DNA of 64,000 nucleotides from Membranipora membranacea (Eukaryota > Bryozoa > Gymnolaemata > Cheilostomatida > Membraniporidae). Of the stretch, positions 46,801 through 60,665 are shown in pieces. The DNA lies in the NCBI GenBank assembly GCA_914767715.1, contig OU612068.1:24242001-24306000 (forward strand), given 5' to 3'. The notes under the pieces are model-generated. The model was not told the origin of the DNA. It made no database searches and saw only the letters and a list, made by a program, of their open reading frames with translations. Each line of letters opens with the position of its first letter. Position 1 is the stretch's first letter. The translations under genes and the position numbers were made by a program.

Positions 46801-49800
46801 TTCACACACATCTCCTGAGAGAATTCACCGACTGACTGATATCTGCCATCTCTAACACTCTGGACAGCAGGATAGTCTGTTGATTTTTTAATTAGTTCCT
46901 ATAGGAAGGTCGCATCGACGATCCGCCTTGATCAGCCTATAATTATCTTACTATTTACTATCAATACACGTGTTTGACCATTCAAATTTATTCCGAGTGC
47001 AAATTCAAAATACACAGGCGGATTTCAGTTTTAAATTAATTTTAGAGAATTACTTATTCTAGATGTGTGATTGCCTGGCACAGGTTTGGAGGAGACACCC
47101 TGTGATGTAACGGACAAGCACTCAGCTAAGATTGCGTTATTCTCTCACAATAACACTCTTCACTTATAAATACATAACGGTGAATTATTAATGTGCAGCA
47201 ACCCAAGTTCAGTGAGAAGCCCAATTATTCGGCAGCAAGTTAGCGATGATTGTACAGTGTTCAGAGGGCTTAGTCAGCAATTGTTTAATTAGAGTACCTG
47301 CCCAGTAACAGGCATATGTAAACCATATTAGTACAGCCTGGTGGTTAGGTAACTATCTACTGGAAGGTATCGACTCCTTATTCACTCAAGCTGTCTGCAT
47401 CTAAATTACTCAAACCAAGACCAGAAAATATATATAGGCAAAAGTACACCATAAACAATCGGAATTTAATAATATGAAGTAATTTTCCCTCGATCATCAA
47501 CATCAGCTTTTACCAGAGAGTAACTGTCTTTATCTCTTTCATTTTTAAATTTAGAGAGACTCCTTGATCAGTCTAAGAATATGACTTAGACCCAAAATGC
47601 CTTACAGCTGAGCAGCAAACCAGATCGACTTTGAGAAGACGCAGAGCGTTGCCTCGTGACACGGTTTCACCTTGACCATCTTGACATACAAAAAGACAGA
47701 AAACATTCAATTAAGAAATTTGTGACGAGGTAGGCTTGACACGTTCTTGACGATGGTATGTTTGTGATTTTTTATGGTTGTCACAATTTTCTACTAAGTA
47801 ATTGACCCAAATTTTTAGGATTTCTAACATTTTTGCATTTTGATTGTTTTTTACATGTCAGTTGTAGAGGCAAGGCTGCAATTATCCTCGTAACAGAATT
47901 CAAATCAGAGTCTACCCAGAAATAGTTACTTGTCTCAAAGGTATAAAGTTCTGAGAACTTTTCTCTCATTTTTTTATTATTCACAAGAATCTATTAATAA
48001 CTGCATTCATTCTCCTTATTTTATTTAATGAGCCACCAAGCGCCTTATTAAAAAGACAATATTATTCACGGATTTTCTTTGAAGTCCACATCTTTATGCC
48101 GTTGTGCTCTGCCATGACATTTTAGTTGTCACAGGATATCACTTTTTATATGCATAATAATATGGCTGATAGCCAGTGTTATTTATAAATAATTCTGTAA
48201 ATGTCACCTGAAGCAAATATGTCCGCTTAGAGCAGCCGATATCTGACTATTCTCTGCTGTTTGTTAGGGCGGCTAGTCCACACCAACCGAACCAAACAGC
48301 CAAAAGGGCCAGGTACTGGCTATGATTGTAATAAGGCGGTACCTGGTGAGAAAGCGGCTGCATGATATTTTCACTAATTTAGCTTGGATAATTAGCGTAA
48401 ACAGGGGTGCCGAATACAACTGAAAATCATTAACTCTTAATTCAAGATTGATTATTCCACCCAGAAAAGGTTAATTTAAATAATTGGTAATTAATATAAA
48501 TTACAGATGCAAGTGGATTTGGAGCAGAAACAAACACATTGATATCAAATGTTCTGACAGACATGCCCTCTTGTAACCTTGCATTATATCTATGCTGCTG
48601 TGTTTGACATTAGCTGAGATAGAAGCCGTGGTCAGTCTCTGTCTGTAGTTGTTTTTAGTTTGTAATTTTGTACCCACAAAATGTGCACCCTATAATAATA
48701 CAAAAGAATGCGGTATAAATAGTAAAATACATGATGTGGGTACATTGTAATGGCGCTGTCTTATTTTGCACTCAACAATCGGCATTCAATCGGTGCAAAC
48801 GTACCTGTATAATCTCGTAACACATGATCAAACACTAGATAGGGATAGCTAAATATTGAACTCAATTTAGCGTTAGCCAGGGCAGCAAGTCTGGGCATAC
48901 TGGCCAGGCTGGCCTACACCTAAAACTCAGTAATTATGATGCAAGGCCAAGTAACATCCATATTCAACATCCCACATATCCACACACAGGCTCTCTGTAG
49001 AGAAGACATAGTGGGCTGCTGTATAAGTTGAGAAGGTCATGAATTATGTATAATGTGCTCCTACTCGCTGTGTTAAAGCATGGTATATAATATACTAGGA
49101 CTGCGTAAATTGTTGGTTAAAGCAATGTGGTGCCTCCCACTTTATTGTCTAGGGTTGCTTCAACTACCTACACTCAATCACTAAAGAGTTGGGTCACTGA
49201 AAACGAAGACTCATGCAGCATCCATAAAACTAGAACGGCAAGCTGCCTATAATAAGGCTGACACAGTATAGTAAAAAAGCAGATGTCATCTATTTTTGAC
49301 ACCCAGATAGAATGATTGTGCTAATTTCTCCTAGCAAGAGACAGGGAAAATGCTAATCTTACAGGAATTAGACATGCAAAGTGTACTCATGTCTCATACC
49401 ATAGTAACTAACCTATGAATTACTATTTTTGATACCCTGACAGTAACATCAATTAAATAACATTAATGTTACCACACAGTACACTTCAACTAACTGGTGC
49501 CAAGAATCCATAGAGATGACCCATAATTAGTCTGCACTCAAACACAGAAACATGCCAGCAAATTACTTCAAACCAGGGAAGGTTGGGACAAACTGCCTCC
49601 CTGGAGTGTGTCTCAGCAGGAGTTATACTTCCTTGAATAAAAAGCCAACAACTTCTTACTAGAATGAAGCCCTGCTATTCACATTTAGCATTTGTAAAAA
49701 AGTGGGTGGAGCTTAGGTACAGATTGGGAGCGGCTTGTTTATTACAAAAAAAAAAACACTTTTACTTGTGTTGTGTTCCTTTCTCATATTCTTTATAAAT

Positions 49801-49981
49801 TGTCGATTGCTTGAAACGTTTGGAAGAAAAGCTGGAAAGCTGTAATTATTTACGCCGTTATAAATTTCACATTATACACCGGCTGTCAACGGAACCCAAC
49901 AATCTTCTACATTTACATGAGGTCTATCCGCCTAATCTCCAGGTCATACATATAGACTAGGTCACAGAGGCAGGTATAAGG

Positions 49982-52900
49982 ATGGCTTCACAGACCGGAG
50001 GTAATTGGCCTGAGGATACAACCGACCACATGGCAAGGCTGAGAATGAAGTTATTACAGCAGGTCAGTGATCCTTTACTGCATTATTAGCTTTGCGTCTT
50101 TGCGTCTTCAAGAGTGATCTAGGAGGTTATAGTCTAGTACCCATTACCATCGAATGTGGTGTCACCACCACCCTCAAAACAATCTGGGCCAAATAAAAGC
50201 TATCTTCTTCATCCCTGTGCTACTCAGTGTTGTAAATCTGCATTTTGTTGGGAGAATTTCTCATTTCTCTCGAAGGAGTTATGAGATCTTTAGCACTTCA
50301 ATTTGTGTCAAATGTGGAGCTTAGGGTATTCTTTGATTTCTTTACAATGACTATTTATTATGAAGAATTGAGCTAGATCTGGAATAATTCTCCATGGTGC
50401 GATAAATTTTACTTTTGACTTTCAATCAATGCGATGAATATTATTTAGTACATGGTATGTCAGTTAGGAAATTTGGTTCTTTCAGACATGGCTAAAATTT
50501 GGTCATAAGACCTAATCTGTAAAAGTTTAGCATATTGTCACAGTGCTCTGTAGTCTGTAATACTATAGTTTTGTATTTAGATTAATACATATCCGTAGTA
50601 AAACCCCTGATAATGTATAATATAGAGGCAAATTGAACTTTACGCAATAAATAAATACTTGATTATTATTGTATACACCTTCTTCTCATAGCAACAATCA
50701 TAAGTTTTGTGCAAACAACTCCATTACACCGAAAAAGCAAGTCAGTCATGATAAGATATCACAGAATTGAGACACACAAATATACATTCATATCACACAC
50801 AACTAGATCTTATTAGTCCATTATTTCCGTACCTGGTACAATTGACCTTGGAGATTCTTGCTCAGTCACTGCATTCTTTGGAAACATGCTTGGAAAATGA
50901 TGCTGTAAACCCAATAACTGAAAGAAAAAAAAACATGATGAAGTCCATAATATGATCAAATGGGCGTAGCATTATGGGAAAATAAAACCAGATGGACCTT
51001 TGCAGATTAGGTGAATTTTGGTGCTTACACCTCTGACTTGAGGTCAAATTCAAATACAGAGGCTATTTAATCACTAAAATCGGCCAATTACCTCACTGTT
51101 AATATTGCGCTGACTTAGGACTGACATTGTTAGAAAATAATATGATGACATATTTTTTGTTACAGAAACTGGAAAATGCAAAACACGGACAGTCACAAGG
51201 TAATGTCACACATAATTCCATGAATATTTTATGTATTTGACATTTCACTTTTCAGCAGCTATTGAAATCATTGTTTCTGTTATTCAAATGTGTGCCATGC
51301 CACTTTCTCTTTTCACTGTTTATTGGCATTGAATACATTTGAATCCGTCATCAACAGGTTTCTAACTGTTGTATCTCCAAGGCAGAAAGGGTGAATGCCA
51401 TGTTTTTGTATCGGCATCAGAATAATTTAGCTTTAGATGCCATAGAAAGGTTGAACACCATTAGCTAGAGCAAAACACAGATTATTAAAATCCTCTTCTG
51501 TAAGAATAATCTATGTTACCTTGCATTAAAAATTTTAAAAACAGATCTGAACTACCTAAATAGCGATATGGTGAAGCTCATGTATTCAACCTAACCCTTA
51601 TTCATCGCTGTATTATAGGTGGGGGAGATGGGAATGCTGAGCCTCCTAGAGCTGGTCTGGATACTACAGCTATAAGATATCATCAAAGTGTGCTCAAACG
51701 GCAAGAACTTCTTGAGAGAATCAAGGTTTGTGTCAAAACAACTGCTCTTGAATTGATCCATTTTGTTTCCATGTAGTTAACCCTACCCCTTGACATTATG
51801 TAGATAAACTGCAGTCCTGTGTGGGGATGATTGCACGAACAAATTTCTTCCAAATATCAACAACAACAACAAAGCCTATTTCCCAAAACAATCAACAAAC
51901 AGAGTTGCGTTCATTATCAAGATAACCGATGAGAAGTGGTCTTGAGTGCTCTTGACTTTTTAAAATGCTTTTTTATGTGAAATAAGATAAAAACTTAATA
52001 ATGCTAGATGTATGGTGTTTGGATATCAGTGATTCTATTTGATGTGATATTTATTTTAGGCTCACCATCAGAGACCAGATGGGAGAGGAATAGAATCACC
52101 TCGTGTAAGTATTCAAACCTTATTCAAGCATGGACCAAACATTCTTTTCCTTTTTGAAGTGAAAAACTGGCAAGTGAGAATTTATTTACAATATTTCTAT
52201 TTCCTTCTTGACGGCAATTGTAATAATTGATGTTTTAATTTTCAAAACCTCTGATTCATAGGAAATGGATAACAAACTGGATGCAAACCAGCTACAACCA
52301 AGGTAAGGCATTGTAAAAGATTTATAAAACATATTATAGAAATATTCCACACGCTTACTTGTGTTGGGTATCGTCCTATTCTATGTTGATAAGCCTGCAT
52401 TAGTAATATCCAATTTGAACCATGTGACCTAGCCTGTCTTGACAAGATTTGTTCAAACAAAGCTTGTCAAGACAGGCTGCGTGTGACCATACCTAACATC
52501 TTTTAAATCTTTTTGAAAATAAATTCTGGAAAAACTTGAGAGCATAACAAAACCTGTTTAGCTTATCAATATTAGTAGATACTGCAGTAGTAATTTCTCC
52601 ACAATGCTCGACTGTAGGCTGTAGGTCACTTATTGCTTTTCTAGCCAACAGCCACCTCCTCCGCCAGCGCAGCCTCAGAATACACAACCAGTGCAGAATC
52701 CACCTATGTATTCTGTTCAACCTCTGCCTTTACTACAAACAGCACATACCTCACAGCCTATCATTAGTGCCCCTCTACTCGTGCCACTAACAAACCAGCA
52801 AACCAATAACAAATCAGGTAAAGTTGAAATTATGCTAGTACCACCACATAACATGTTTTTTACCAGGGAAAAGTTAACTTAATCGAACAGAATCAGTAGG

Positions 52901-55900
52901 GAAGCTATGAGTTTTTATATGTCATACGTTAAATTATGGTTGATGAATGCATCAAAGACTTAACAAGAAGCTAGTGACAACTCCTAATTCCTTGCCTAAT
53001 CTTGCAGTCATTTAACTTTTAGATGCAAAATTGTAGAATATTTTGACATGATGATGATGCAGAATGCTCAGATGCACCAGCTCTTCATGCAGCAGATGCT
53101 GATGAAAGGATTACAAACTGAGAAGGAGCCACAGACAATCGTAGTGGAGCAGCCTCATACCACCCCTCCTCAACAACAACCTCAAATTATCACAGTGGGT
53201 CAATCATTGGCTTCTTGTGTAATCCACACCCAACCTCACATGGCATAATGCAATATCAATGTCCAGATGGATATAATGGTTAAAATCCTCAATATTCTGA
53301 GGGATTGTTGAATCATTCAAATCAGGGAGTGTGGGTCCAACCCTCTATGTACGGATGCATCACAGGTTTGTATTGTCTACTTAAGAGTTAGTGTTCCCTG
53401 CCATTTTAGAAGACAACTTCTATTGTAATCAAAAATACTATAGCAAACAAAATTTAGATAGAAATCCTTTGTTTTAGATTCCATCACATACAAAGAGACA
53501 GGCAAAAACAAAGCATTACCATCACTATTCACAACTTCCACCTATTCAACCAGCGCAACAACCACAGATGGTAGAAAGACCGTATCAGATAAACCATATC
53601 AGGCATATGGACAGGCGGTAAAACATACACTCATATAGTATTTAGTATTGCTATGCAGTGGTAATTTCAACAAAAAGTACAACATCTTTTGCAGTGCTTG
53701 GAGCAAGGAGAGGCTGAAATATTATTTCTCCTCTAAACCTTGTGATGCAATGATTTGTATCAAATGTCTCGAATACTTTGTTATTGCCTACGCTTTGAGA
53801 TCCATAGGAAATTCAAAATTACATGACGACATAGAATATTAATAATTTCATAGCTCAGTTATGTTCTTTTGTTTCTACCATCTAGGGAGACACCTGAACC
53901 ACCACAGAGAGAAGAGACAGAACCTCGCAGATATCCTAAGGGTGAGTAACATTATATGTCAACAAGTTCTTATTTTTCTTTTATATCCCACTGATTTATT
54001 CTTTTTTCTTAGTAATTTATTCAACGGATGTTTTAATTTGTTATTCTGTCAGATAAAGTATTGTTGCAACATACAATAAATTTTTCTTTTATTTCTGGTT
54101 TACAGTAAAGCTACGTCCCAAACCTGCTTCACCTCCTTCCAAAATAGGTAAGTGTCCATCAAAGACTTACTAGGAAAAGTATTTGGAGAATGGAAGTGAT
54201 TGAGATATGAGGAAATACAATTTCAAATATCAAGCGTTGGGTTTGAAGCGGACATTAAAAGTAATGATTTTTTTCATTTCATTTGTTTTACAGTGCCTAA
54301 GATTACCGGTAAACATCCATTCCCTGGTTCCAGTGAGTATTATACATATTATTAATTACCTCACCTAGTATATAATTTACGTTTGTTTGACAGCAATCAT
54401 TGTTCACAATACCATGAAAAAAGGAAACTCAAATTTCAGTCTTGATATAACAACATTGATATTATATCATATATTCATTCCAGTATAATTCTCATTATAC
54501 CTTGATTTTGTTGTCTATTTTCCAGTTTGACATGTCATGTATGATTTTTGGTAGGATTGTTGCGAAAACTGAGGCACATATTTTATGCAGCGTGGTTTGT
54601 CTCCTTTCTTAGGATAGCTGCTAGAAAGGTACTGAAGCCGCTAACGCTACTAGCTAGATCAATATAAAATTTTCTTTCCGATCCTAAAATGAAATGATTG
54701 TAAATGAACATACAGAAATCTAGCCTTGTCAAGGGGCTACTTTTTTGTTTTAGGGTAAAAAAAAGTAGCTTCATGACAAGGCTAACAGAGATATTTTTGC
54801 TTTGATTCAAATCACTAAAGTTTGGCGCCTGAATTATAAGTACTGCTACAAACTTGCAATGATTATCTGATGATTTGTTTGTATTTTGGTCAAATTGCTG
54901 ATTAGTAGCTCGCAGCAGAAGAATAGTCTTCTTTCTGGGTATACTAGGCAGCTGGAGTGAGAGATAACTTCAGTAGTGTGATCAATATTATTGGTAACTA
55001 GTCAATGACAATATCACAGAGTAGTGACAATATTGTTAATGTAAGTCTATGCTGAATCTATGTGATGCTAGGTGTGCATGACCTTGCAGCTTTTATTTCT
55101 TGTGAGTATTGGATCAAGCCACTTCCAGAACTGTACTCGCTGGTCCATATGGCATGGCAAAGGCTATCAAGTAAAGCTTACGATATGCAATGTAGCTCTT
55201 CTTTGTAGCAAAACGTATAACTGCTTGTGTTAGCCGTCCGAAACCTCTCAGTATACAGATAATTAAACTATGTCCCACCTACAATCCCCATTCGTAAGAG
55301 ATGTAATGATTATAAAATGAGCTTTATGTATGAGAATGTTTACCAGCTTGATGTCCTGAAATCATAATTGAAATAGTTATTGTCTTCCACCAACTGAAAG
55401 CGGCACAACTCCAATTATAAAATGAATCTTTGGTTTCGAGCATCAAGTTATATGGCCTTATATGCAAGGTATAATACATGCAAAGATATACATTAAGTAC
55501 AGTTGACTTTGCTTGACTAGAAGAGAAATTATAATGTCAGTTGCGTAAACTTTTACAAGATCAATCTTGGATGCTAGAATTCTTGCCAGATTGCATGTCG
55601 ACCTACTGCTGTGATTCAGGACGCTATTCCAGTTTTAAATTTGATGCATCGAGACTTTGGGTGCGTCAAAATATTTGCTGCATTCAAAAATTCATGCGGT
55701 TCAGTATTTGTTCTTTCATTTCAATTATGATTTATCATCGATAGAAGAAGCAAGGCAGCACTGATGATAAGTTCATATTTGGAATACAATTGAAGGAAGC
55801 TATTGCCTCTTTGCACAGGACATATTTAAATGTAAGACCTTTTTATCATCTTTCTACTCCACAATACTCATTAATATAATTATTAAACTCCATCCAATAC

Positions 55901-57877
55901 ATGACACTCCTACATTTGACTACATATACATTGTGTATACCATATCTAAATCTAAATCTGTTGATTTCAAACTCTGTGTATTTGTGACAGTTTCACATTA
56001 CACCAATCTTTTACAGCCTGATGGAACTATATTCCCACTGCTAAGAGATATTGTGTCTGAAGGAGCCGAAGACCTGACCAAAGCATTCACAGCCAATGCT
56101 AAAGCCACTCAGGAGCTAATATATGTCATCGAGAATTTCGTCTACAACATGACTGATATTATGGTTTGTGTGGTTATCAGAATGAATAAGTATTTTCTCA
56201 GAGCTTAGGAAATTACAATCAAAACTAAATTCAGTGTAGAGCAACATTGCAATCAGGATAAAAACTATATATATAAATTTACGCTCATTCTTTAAATCAG
56301 TAATGATGATGTCCAGCGGTAAACAGTGCCGACATCTGTCAAGGAAAATTCGCTTAAGGACTAAGATATACACATTTTTGCTCTTTGTAGCCTCAAACAG
56401 GAGTTCTTGGTACCCAGAAGAAGGCAGTTGTGTTCGAAATGGTCCAGAATGGCAAGGAGTTTCCTGATGGTTACTTTTGGGAGGTGAGTTCATTTTTGTA
56501 TAGTTTTGACACCGTAACCTAGCTGCAGTATGCAGCAAGAGATGGAAGAGCAGAAAGCTTCTATAACGACTGTTGAGGTGCATACTAATCTGAAAAAAAG
56601 TGTCCGATGGAGAGGTTTAGGAGAGCTGATATTAGTTCCTTTTGATAATGCAAAACCATAACTTCTATATCTGCAACTTGCTAACATCATGAGTATTGTC
56701 ATGTATCCACCTTTGGAGAGCTATTAATTAGATAGCTTTACTTATACTACAGGTAGAGACTGAAATGATGAAGTTTGATGCAGATGGTAGAACCATTGAG
56801 AAGGATGATAAGCAGGCCAGATTACTTCTCTTGGGACTTTTCATATCTAGAAGTTTGGTCACAACTGTAAGTCTGAGTGTACATGCTGTATTGATGACGT
56901 CACTGAAATAGACTTATTACGCAGACATGAGTTTCATACCAGACAATCCACCATAGACAAAACACACAACAGTGTTGTGTCTTTTGTCTATGCAATCCAC
57001 TATCAAATGAGTCTGACAATGTCTTGAGAATAGACATAAATTATGATTCATCTAAATATCACGTTTGCGACACTTTATATATAAAGAGTAAAAGTGAACA
57101 TGAGGCAGTAGACTACCAGCATCATAACAAGCTGTGACATTTATTGTTCTGGCTATTGACTGTATACTTGACTGACTTATGATGTTATTGTTATAGCTGC
57201 TGATGAGACCATTAGACTATGGACTGAGTTCTACATTACTGGATGAGACGGCAGAAAGTAACCTGAGGCTAGTAGCTTCCTTGATCTTGTACATAACAAG
57301 GAAAGCTTCTGTTCCTCAAGGATCAGCCATGATGGTAAATATCTGTAATGCAATCTGTGCATGCGAGGAGCACATGAGAAGCACGAGACAGGCCAACTAC
57401 CTGGTGCTGTAAACAATGGCTGAGTCAAAAGTTTGGTGTAAACACATCGGTACTATAAAGATAAAAAAAATAACAAGATAGTTTGCCACCATTGTTGCAA
57501 AAAGCCAATTTGTAAGAGATTCTGTCTGTCTTTTGACAGTGAAAGCAAAAAACGTCAAACTCCAGGTACTACTTTAGAATGGAGGTAAAATATTTGTTGT
57601 GGTTTTGATGGACGTGAGATAATGTATAGGTCATAGGCAGCAATGACGCCAACATATCATAGAACAACAGGACCTGCACTCACCCAAAGCTAAAATATGA
57701 TATTTTCAGGGTGTCCCTCATGAAGTGTCACAGTTACTTTACACCGATGAAGAACTGAGGCCTCTGATTGAGCGTTTTGGTAAGACTGTTGATTACGCAG
57801 AAGAGCTATTGAGAGACTGGACTAAAGAGTATATACGAAGACTGAGAGAGGTTGAAACCGATCGAAGCAGACGCTAG
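49982..57877 (+). CDS. DUF4587-type protein with an uncharacterised helical C-terminal domain
   Basis: Eighteen exons: 49982-50062, 51166-51199, 51619-51725, 52060-52104, 52262-52302, 52645-52817, 53037-53194, 53478-53617, 53886-53941, 54106-54147, 54294-54332, 54555-54628, 55745-55831, 56017-56163, 56391-56483, 56753-56866, 57197-57334, 57710-57877; 578 residues, every junction in frame. Residues 1-100 are charged and probably coiled (MARLRMKLLQQ; SVLKRQELLERIK). About 105-160 is Pro/Gln-rich. About 164-182 is the MMMMQNAQMHQLFMQQMLMK block, the QNAQ signature I associate with DUF4587 (C21orf58/PRR29 group). A basic Pro-rich stretch and an amphipathic LLRKLRHIFYAAWFVSF segment follow. Residues 331-578 form a Leu-rich, mostly helical region (IFPLLRDIVSEGAEDLTKAF, LLLLGLFISRSL, ending EYIRRLREVETDRSRR). 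No catalytic motif is seen; function unknown. Confidence 0.8.
52431..52478. repeat. 48-bp near-perfect palindrome
   Basis: AGCCTGTCTTGACAAG at 52431-52446 is perfectly complementary to CTTGTCAAGACAGGCT at 52463-52478; the inner bases (TTTGTT against AACAAA) extend the stem with one mismatch, leaving almost no loop. It lies in the intron between the exons ending 52302 and starting 52645. Confidence 0.9.
54721..54785. repeat. 65-bp foldback
   Basis: TAGCCTTGTCA (54721-54731) pairs with TGACAAGGCTA at 54774-54784; inside it GCTACTTTTTT pairs with AAAAAAGTAGC, with a four-base bulge between the two helices. It lies in the intron after the exon ending 54628, in the same gene as the 52431 palindrome. 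Confidence 0.85.
56953..56991. repeat. 39-bp near-perfect palindrome
   Basis: Arms 56953-56971 and 56973-56991 are complementary except at one position, around a single central base. Outer bases are ATAGACAAAA and TTTTGTCTAT. It lies in the intron between the exons ending 56866 and starting 57197. Confidence 0.88.
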
Positions 57878-60665
57878 GGATTAAAAGGTCACAATAAAGA
57901 TGTGAGTCACGTCACATTGACCTCCGCGTTTCAATGAAGAGATATTTTATATAGAGACTTCCTCAATTTACATGATGTAATACGTTTTAATAACATGAGA
58001 AAATTACTATTTACAAAGGGCGATCATTCTTGATGAACATGTTCATAGTAGACCACTATGTAACATATCAATGATTCATGATATGACTATATTTTTACTG
58101 GTATGTATATATAGCTGAAATACTGGCAAGTTAACTCTAACATTCTTGTGTATCTATAACATTGTGGAGTGATCATAGACAAAACTCTGTTTACCATGGA
58201 AGTTATTTTGATACTATATGCTGTAACAATAACGATTTAGGTGAGAGCAGGAATTACAGTTGCAGGGATGGTAAATATACTAAAATACTCTAACCATTGA
58301 AAAGTAGTTAGAGTTTTCTTCTACCGATGAGAGAGAAAATAACTCCCATAAATATATTGCACGAAAAATATTTTACACTTCAGCTGATTAATGGTAAAGA
58401 TGACCTTCCTCACCTGGAGGGACAATGGTCACATATATCGAAGAGATAAAGGATGAGGTGGTTCACCTTCATCTGCTCTTGACGTTAACATTTTATCGTT
58501 CATCTGAACTGTTAAATAACACAGATAGTTTGTCTTACATTTACACTCTACTTTTAGCCAGGCTCCAAGTACCCAATTACAACATTGTTTAGTCTGGTGT
58601 TCGGAGCATTGACAGTGAAGAGTGGTATCTGTTGATTGATAATCATTTAGGGGGTTGTGTTAAGAGGAGGTAATAATGATTACGGTTTTGGTAAAAGATT
58701 GTGGGTTTTGGGAGGCATTACAGAGACAGGAGGGAGGATATTGGAAGGATTCGGGTAGTCGACATAGGTCAACAGTAGAAGATGGTCAAAATGTCTGAAC
58801 AAGTCATGGATGATAAATTTGGTAAGCTCATAAGCAGAGTGAAGCCAAGAGTAACAGCAGTCAAGCCCTGGTATCTTAAATTTTGCTATTGTTACATCAA
58901 AGCTGTTCTATACTTTTAAATCCATAATTTCCATTCAGACTGGGTGTTTCGCGTCAACTTTTCCATTTTGCAATGAATATTGAACTTGATGGACAATTTT
59001 GCTTGGTACAGTTATAGACCACAGGGTTTAATACTGGCGATTCATGGTATTCATGGTATTTTTCTCAGAAACTAAGCAGCACAGTAGTGATGCAGGGTCG
59101 GCGACATGCGTTGCTGTAACAGCAGCATTCCATCATCAACCTCCCTATCTAATCCACTGTGATCGTTAATGAGATGCCACTCACAACACATCTCACCATA
59201 CAAACGTCAAAAAATCTGTATCACTAGTTGACAGACTACGGCTCCAAACTCAATAAAATAAATTCAAACATCACGTCAAATAACTGTATTTAAGACAATA
59301 CAAAAAGACTGATAAACAAAAACATTACATAACATATTTAGAGGCAGGCTTATAACTTGCCTAACAATAAGTTACTAAAACTAACCAAATTTTAACTTTT
59401 TAGAAAATTCAACAAGATTGGTCAAAAATTTCAAAATTCACTTTTCATTTCATGATAGAAGCCATAGAACATGGTGTTTGCAGCAGTCCGGTAATAGTTA
59501 CTGCAGGATGTGTAGTTGTGTTAACATGCAACAAACGACTATTTACATTGATATAGAAGCAAAATCGTGCACAATTGGGGCGGAATTTTTGCCCTGATTT
59601 TAAATAAAAAAAATTCATCTGCTGGCTCATCCACTATACAGGAAACTGGTTAGAGTAGTGTACAATTCTTTGGGCTTTGAACAGGTAATGTAAGCTGAAG
59701 CATATGGTAAGCCAGCAACTAACTTAAGTCTCATGATATTCTGGGGTGATGAGCGTTCTTCAAAATTGAATCCTGAACAGAAATCTCAAGCAGATGTTTA
59801 TAGATATGGCAAAGTATATGAATGGCTGTCTGTAAAGCCTTGACATGGGTAAGCTTGGTCTCTCAACGCTGTCTGACTAGAATATATAAATTTCTGCCGG
59901 TCTTCAGCCATTTATATATTGAGATTATTATATTGACTGCAGGTAAATCTAAAACAAAAATAAACATTGCTTGCTAACATAAGTCTCACACTTTCCTCCA
60001 CCAGCCCCAGGGAAATGAATTCTAACATTGGTAGGTTACAAAAACAACTCAACATTTTTTAGTTTGTAAGAACGTTACCTCACCTTATTTTATTTAAGCC
60101 ACTGGCTTCAAAATGCAGACATATTAACTGAGAGCCAAAGAGAAGTTTGAGAGATACATATATCTAAATCCTTGGATTCAATTTTGGATTTTTCAAAAGA
60201 TCAGAAGCTGTACCAGTTAGGGTTTGTATCACACTGGTAGTTAATAGTCAGTTAATCGGCTCCTTTGTCATCTTAAAAGTGCGGCTGATCCCACTTGATT
60301 CTGACCCCACGTATGATTTAGGGTCATATTTCTTGGACCTGTCTGCTATACATACCTTTCAAGATTTGAGAATCTAAATTCCATCACAATTAGTTGTAAT
60401 AAAATTACTAGCTGCTATCTGCAATAAAAAACAGCAAATGTGACAATAGAGGGTAGCAAGTACTGTTAAGATTCTAATAGCGCTAACATAGGCTTTCATA
60501 GTTCATACTATTCAGAAGTGCTCGTTGTCAAGTCTCAACAGGTTGCTTACTCATTCCTAGGAGAGGACACCAAACTAGATTAAATCCTGGCATATAAATG
60601 GTAATTATTCCATTGCTGAGCGACCATCCAAAGCAACATTTCCCCGAATGTTTGCAGGCTCTCAC
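57878..60665. other. Convergent spacer; may hold the last exon of the right-edge gene
   Basis: No clear gene. The minus-strand gene to the right has a good donor at 60665, so at least one more exon should lie here. Two frame-compatible candidates: 60556-60528 (acceptor TCCTAG, short GMSKQPVET then stop), and one starting near 59692 (acceptor TTCAG, about 22 codons then stop). Neither can be preferred. A short ATTCATGGT duplication occurs at 59042-59060. Confidence 0.4.
57893..57898 (+). terminator. Candidate polyadenylation signal of the DUF4587 gene
   Basis: AATAAA only about 16 bases past the TAG stop. If used, the 3' UTR would be very short; other sites downstream cannot be excluded. Confidence 0.3.

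Larger units (their letters stand above)
41070..49981. other. Long intergenic region without a convincing gene
   Basis: Nearly 9 kb with no exon chain I can support on either strand. The left end should hold the GPCR promoter, the right end that of the DUF4587 gene. The longest open frame (44840-45205, 121 codons) has no recognised motif or splice support. Small repeats: a GCGTGAT(C/T)GAGC direct repeat with CGGCAGCG/CGCTGCCG arms at 42818-42859, a repeated AAGCCACTGGC at 43820-43851, and a CCAGGGAAGG hairpin at 49573-49604. It could carry distal regulatory elements, noncoding RNA, or undetected small exons. Confidence 0.5.
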
